64,000 nucleotides of DNA from Siphonodentalium dalli (lineage: Eukaryota; Mollusca; Scaphopoda; Gadilida; Siphonodentaliidae): NCBI GenBank assembly GCA_032622095.1, contig CP136068.1:60472025-60536024 (forward strand), given 5' to 3'. Position numbers and translations under genes: made by a program. A model generated the notes under the pieces. That model made no database searches, was not told where the DNA came from, and worked only from the letters and a program-made list of their open reading frames with translations. This document shows, in pieces, positions 63,915-64,000 of the stretch (the stretch's first letter is position 1; every line of letters begins with the position of its first letter).

Positions 63915-64000
63915 ACAGGGAGCAACTCATATAAGAGTGGACAGAGAGGAACTCATATAAGAGTGGACAGGCAGGAACTCATATAAGAGTGAACAGGGAG
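63915..64000 (+). repeat. Right-edge segment; array continues beyond the window
   Basis: After the second GTTGACAGG unit the order switches to GGGAGCAACTC, GAGAGGAACTC, GGCAGGAACTC and GTGAACAGGGAG, the order seen near 20,985-21,065 and 23,515-23,595 that leads into ATATGCGAG units. The window ends inside a unit, so the right edge of the array is not visible. Confidence 0.85.

Larger units (their letters stand above)
1..64000 (+). repeat. 26-bp satellite/minisatellite array filling the window
   Basis: Seen: the sequence is a head-to-tail array of about 26-bp units, AACTCATATAAGAG then TGGACAGGGAGG, with no interruption and no inversion. The consensus unit has 19 purines of 26 and 12 G+C of 26 (9 G, 3 C), so the strand is strongly purine- and G-skewed throughout. 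The best conserved parts are AACTCAT and AGTGGACA; the linker (GGGAGG, GCAGG, GCTGG, GCAGC and others) and the ATATAAGAG part vary in a limited set of recurring forms. Units of 24 bp (ATAAGAG, one TA missing) and 25 bp also recur. No gene, RNA gene or transposon interrupts it. Inference: satellite DNA of a eukaryote; family and host not recognised. Confidence 0.98.

Noticed and set aside
1-64000. CRISPR array
   Set aside because: Repeats are directly adjacent with no unique spacers; the variable part is a small recurring set of linkers. No cas gene or leader is present.
1-64000. Telomeric repeat or CENP-B box
   Set aside because: No TTAGGG or TTTAGGG runs and no sequence resembling the CENP-B box were seen. 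A centromeric role cannot be judged from this window.
1-64000. G-quadruplex forming array
   Set aside because: Each unit has only GG or GGG tracts separated by 1-10 bases, mostly below the usual four-GGG pattern; at best weak two-layer structures.
1-64000. Transposon or retroelement fragments, tRNA or rRNA genes
   Set aside because: No stretch departs from the repeat unit long enough to hold one; every deviation seen is a unit variant or a small indel.

Overview
The whole window is one uninterrupted tandem-repeat array. The unit is about 26 bp (AACTCATATAAGAG followed by TGGACAGGGAGG on the + strand), always in the same orientation, with roughly 2,450 units in 64 kb. I see no unique sequence, no inverted block, no transposon, no RNA gene and no credible protein-coding gene. 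A gene-free tandem array of this size points to a eukaryotic nuclear chromosome (large minisatellite or satellite: pericentromeric, subtelomeric or interstitial heterochromatin). I do not recognise the family and cannot name the species. Both window ends lie inside the array.

Units fall into recurring variant classes. They differ mainly at two hotspots: the GGGAGG linker (also GCAGG, GCTGG, GCAGC, CGCAGG, GTCAGC) and the ATATAAGAG segment (also ATAAGAG, ATACGAG, ATTAGAG, AAAAGAG, ATTTGAG, ATATGCGAG, and the CTAATATAAG series). Most units are 26 bp. Recurrent 24-bp units lack one TA, and 25-bp units lack one base. The order of classes forms barcodes that recur kilobases away, giving a nested higher-order-repeat (HOR) structure.

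Layout by landmark spacing: 1-5.2 kb has a 0.5-kb duplication nested in a 1.53-kb tandem duplication, then a stretch of unique order. 5.25-5.9 kb re-copies the 0.65-1.05 kb barcode. 5.9-18.1 kb is three head-to-tail copies of a 4,084-bp HOR, each a diverged dimer (2,159 + 1,925 bp). 18.1-24.3 kb holds ATTTGAG cassettes and a 2.3-kb tandem duplication. 22.1-39.2 kb is two copies of an 8.25-kb block with different internal amplifications (1,855 bp twice plus 1,008 bp twice, versus 1,855 bp three times). 39.2-64 kb is a mosaic of 0.77, 1.70, 2.35-2.45, 2.55, 2.60 and 10.7-kb repeats.

No genes work together here. The biology is the duplication history: copy spacings add up to the base in several places, and private single-base variants allow some events to be ordered. 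The open reading frames present are by-products of 24-bp units that preserve frame in an otherwise frame-rotating 26-bp array. Boundaries are estimated by eye from landmark words and may be off by one or two units.
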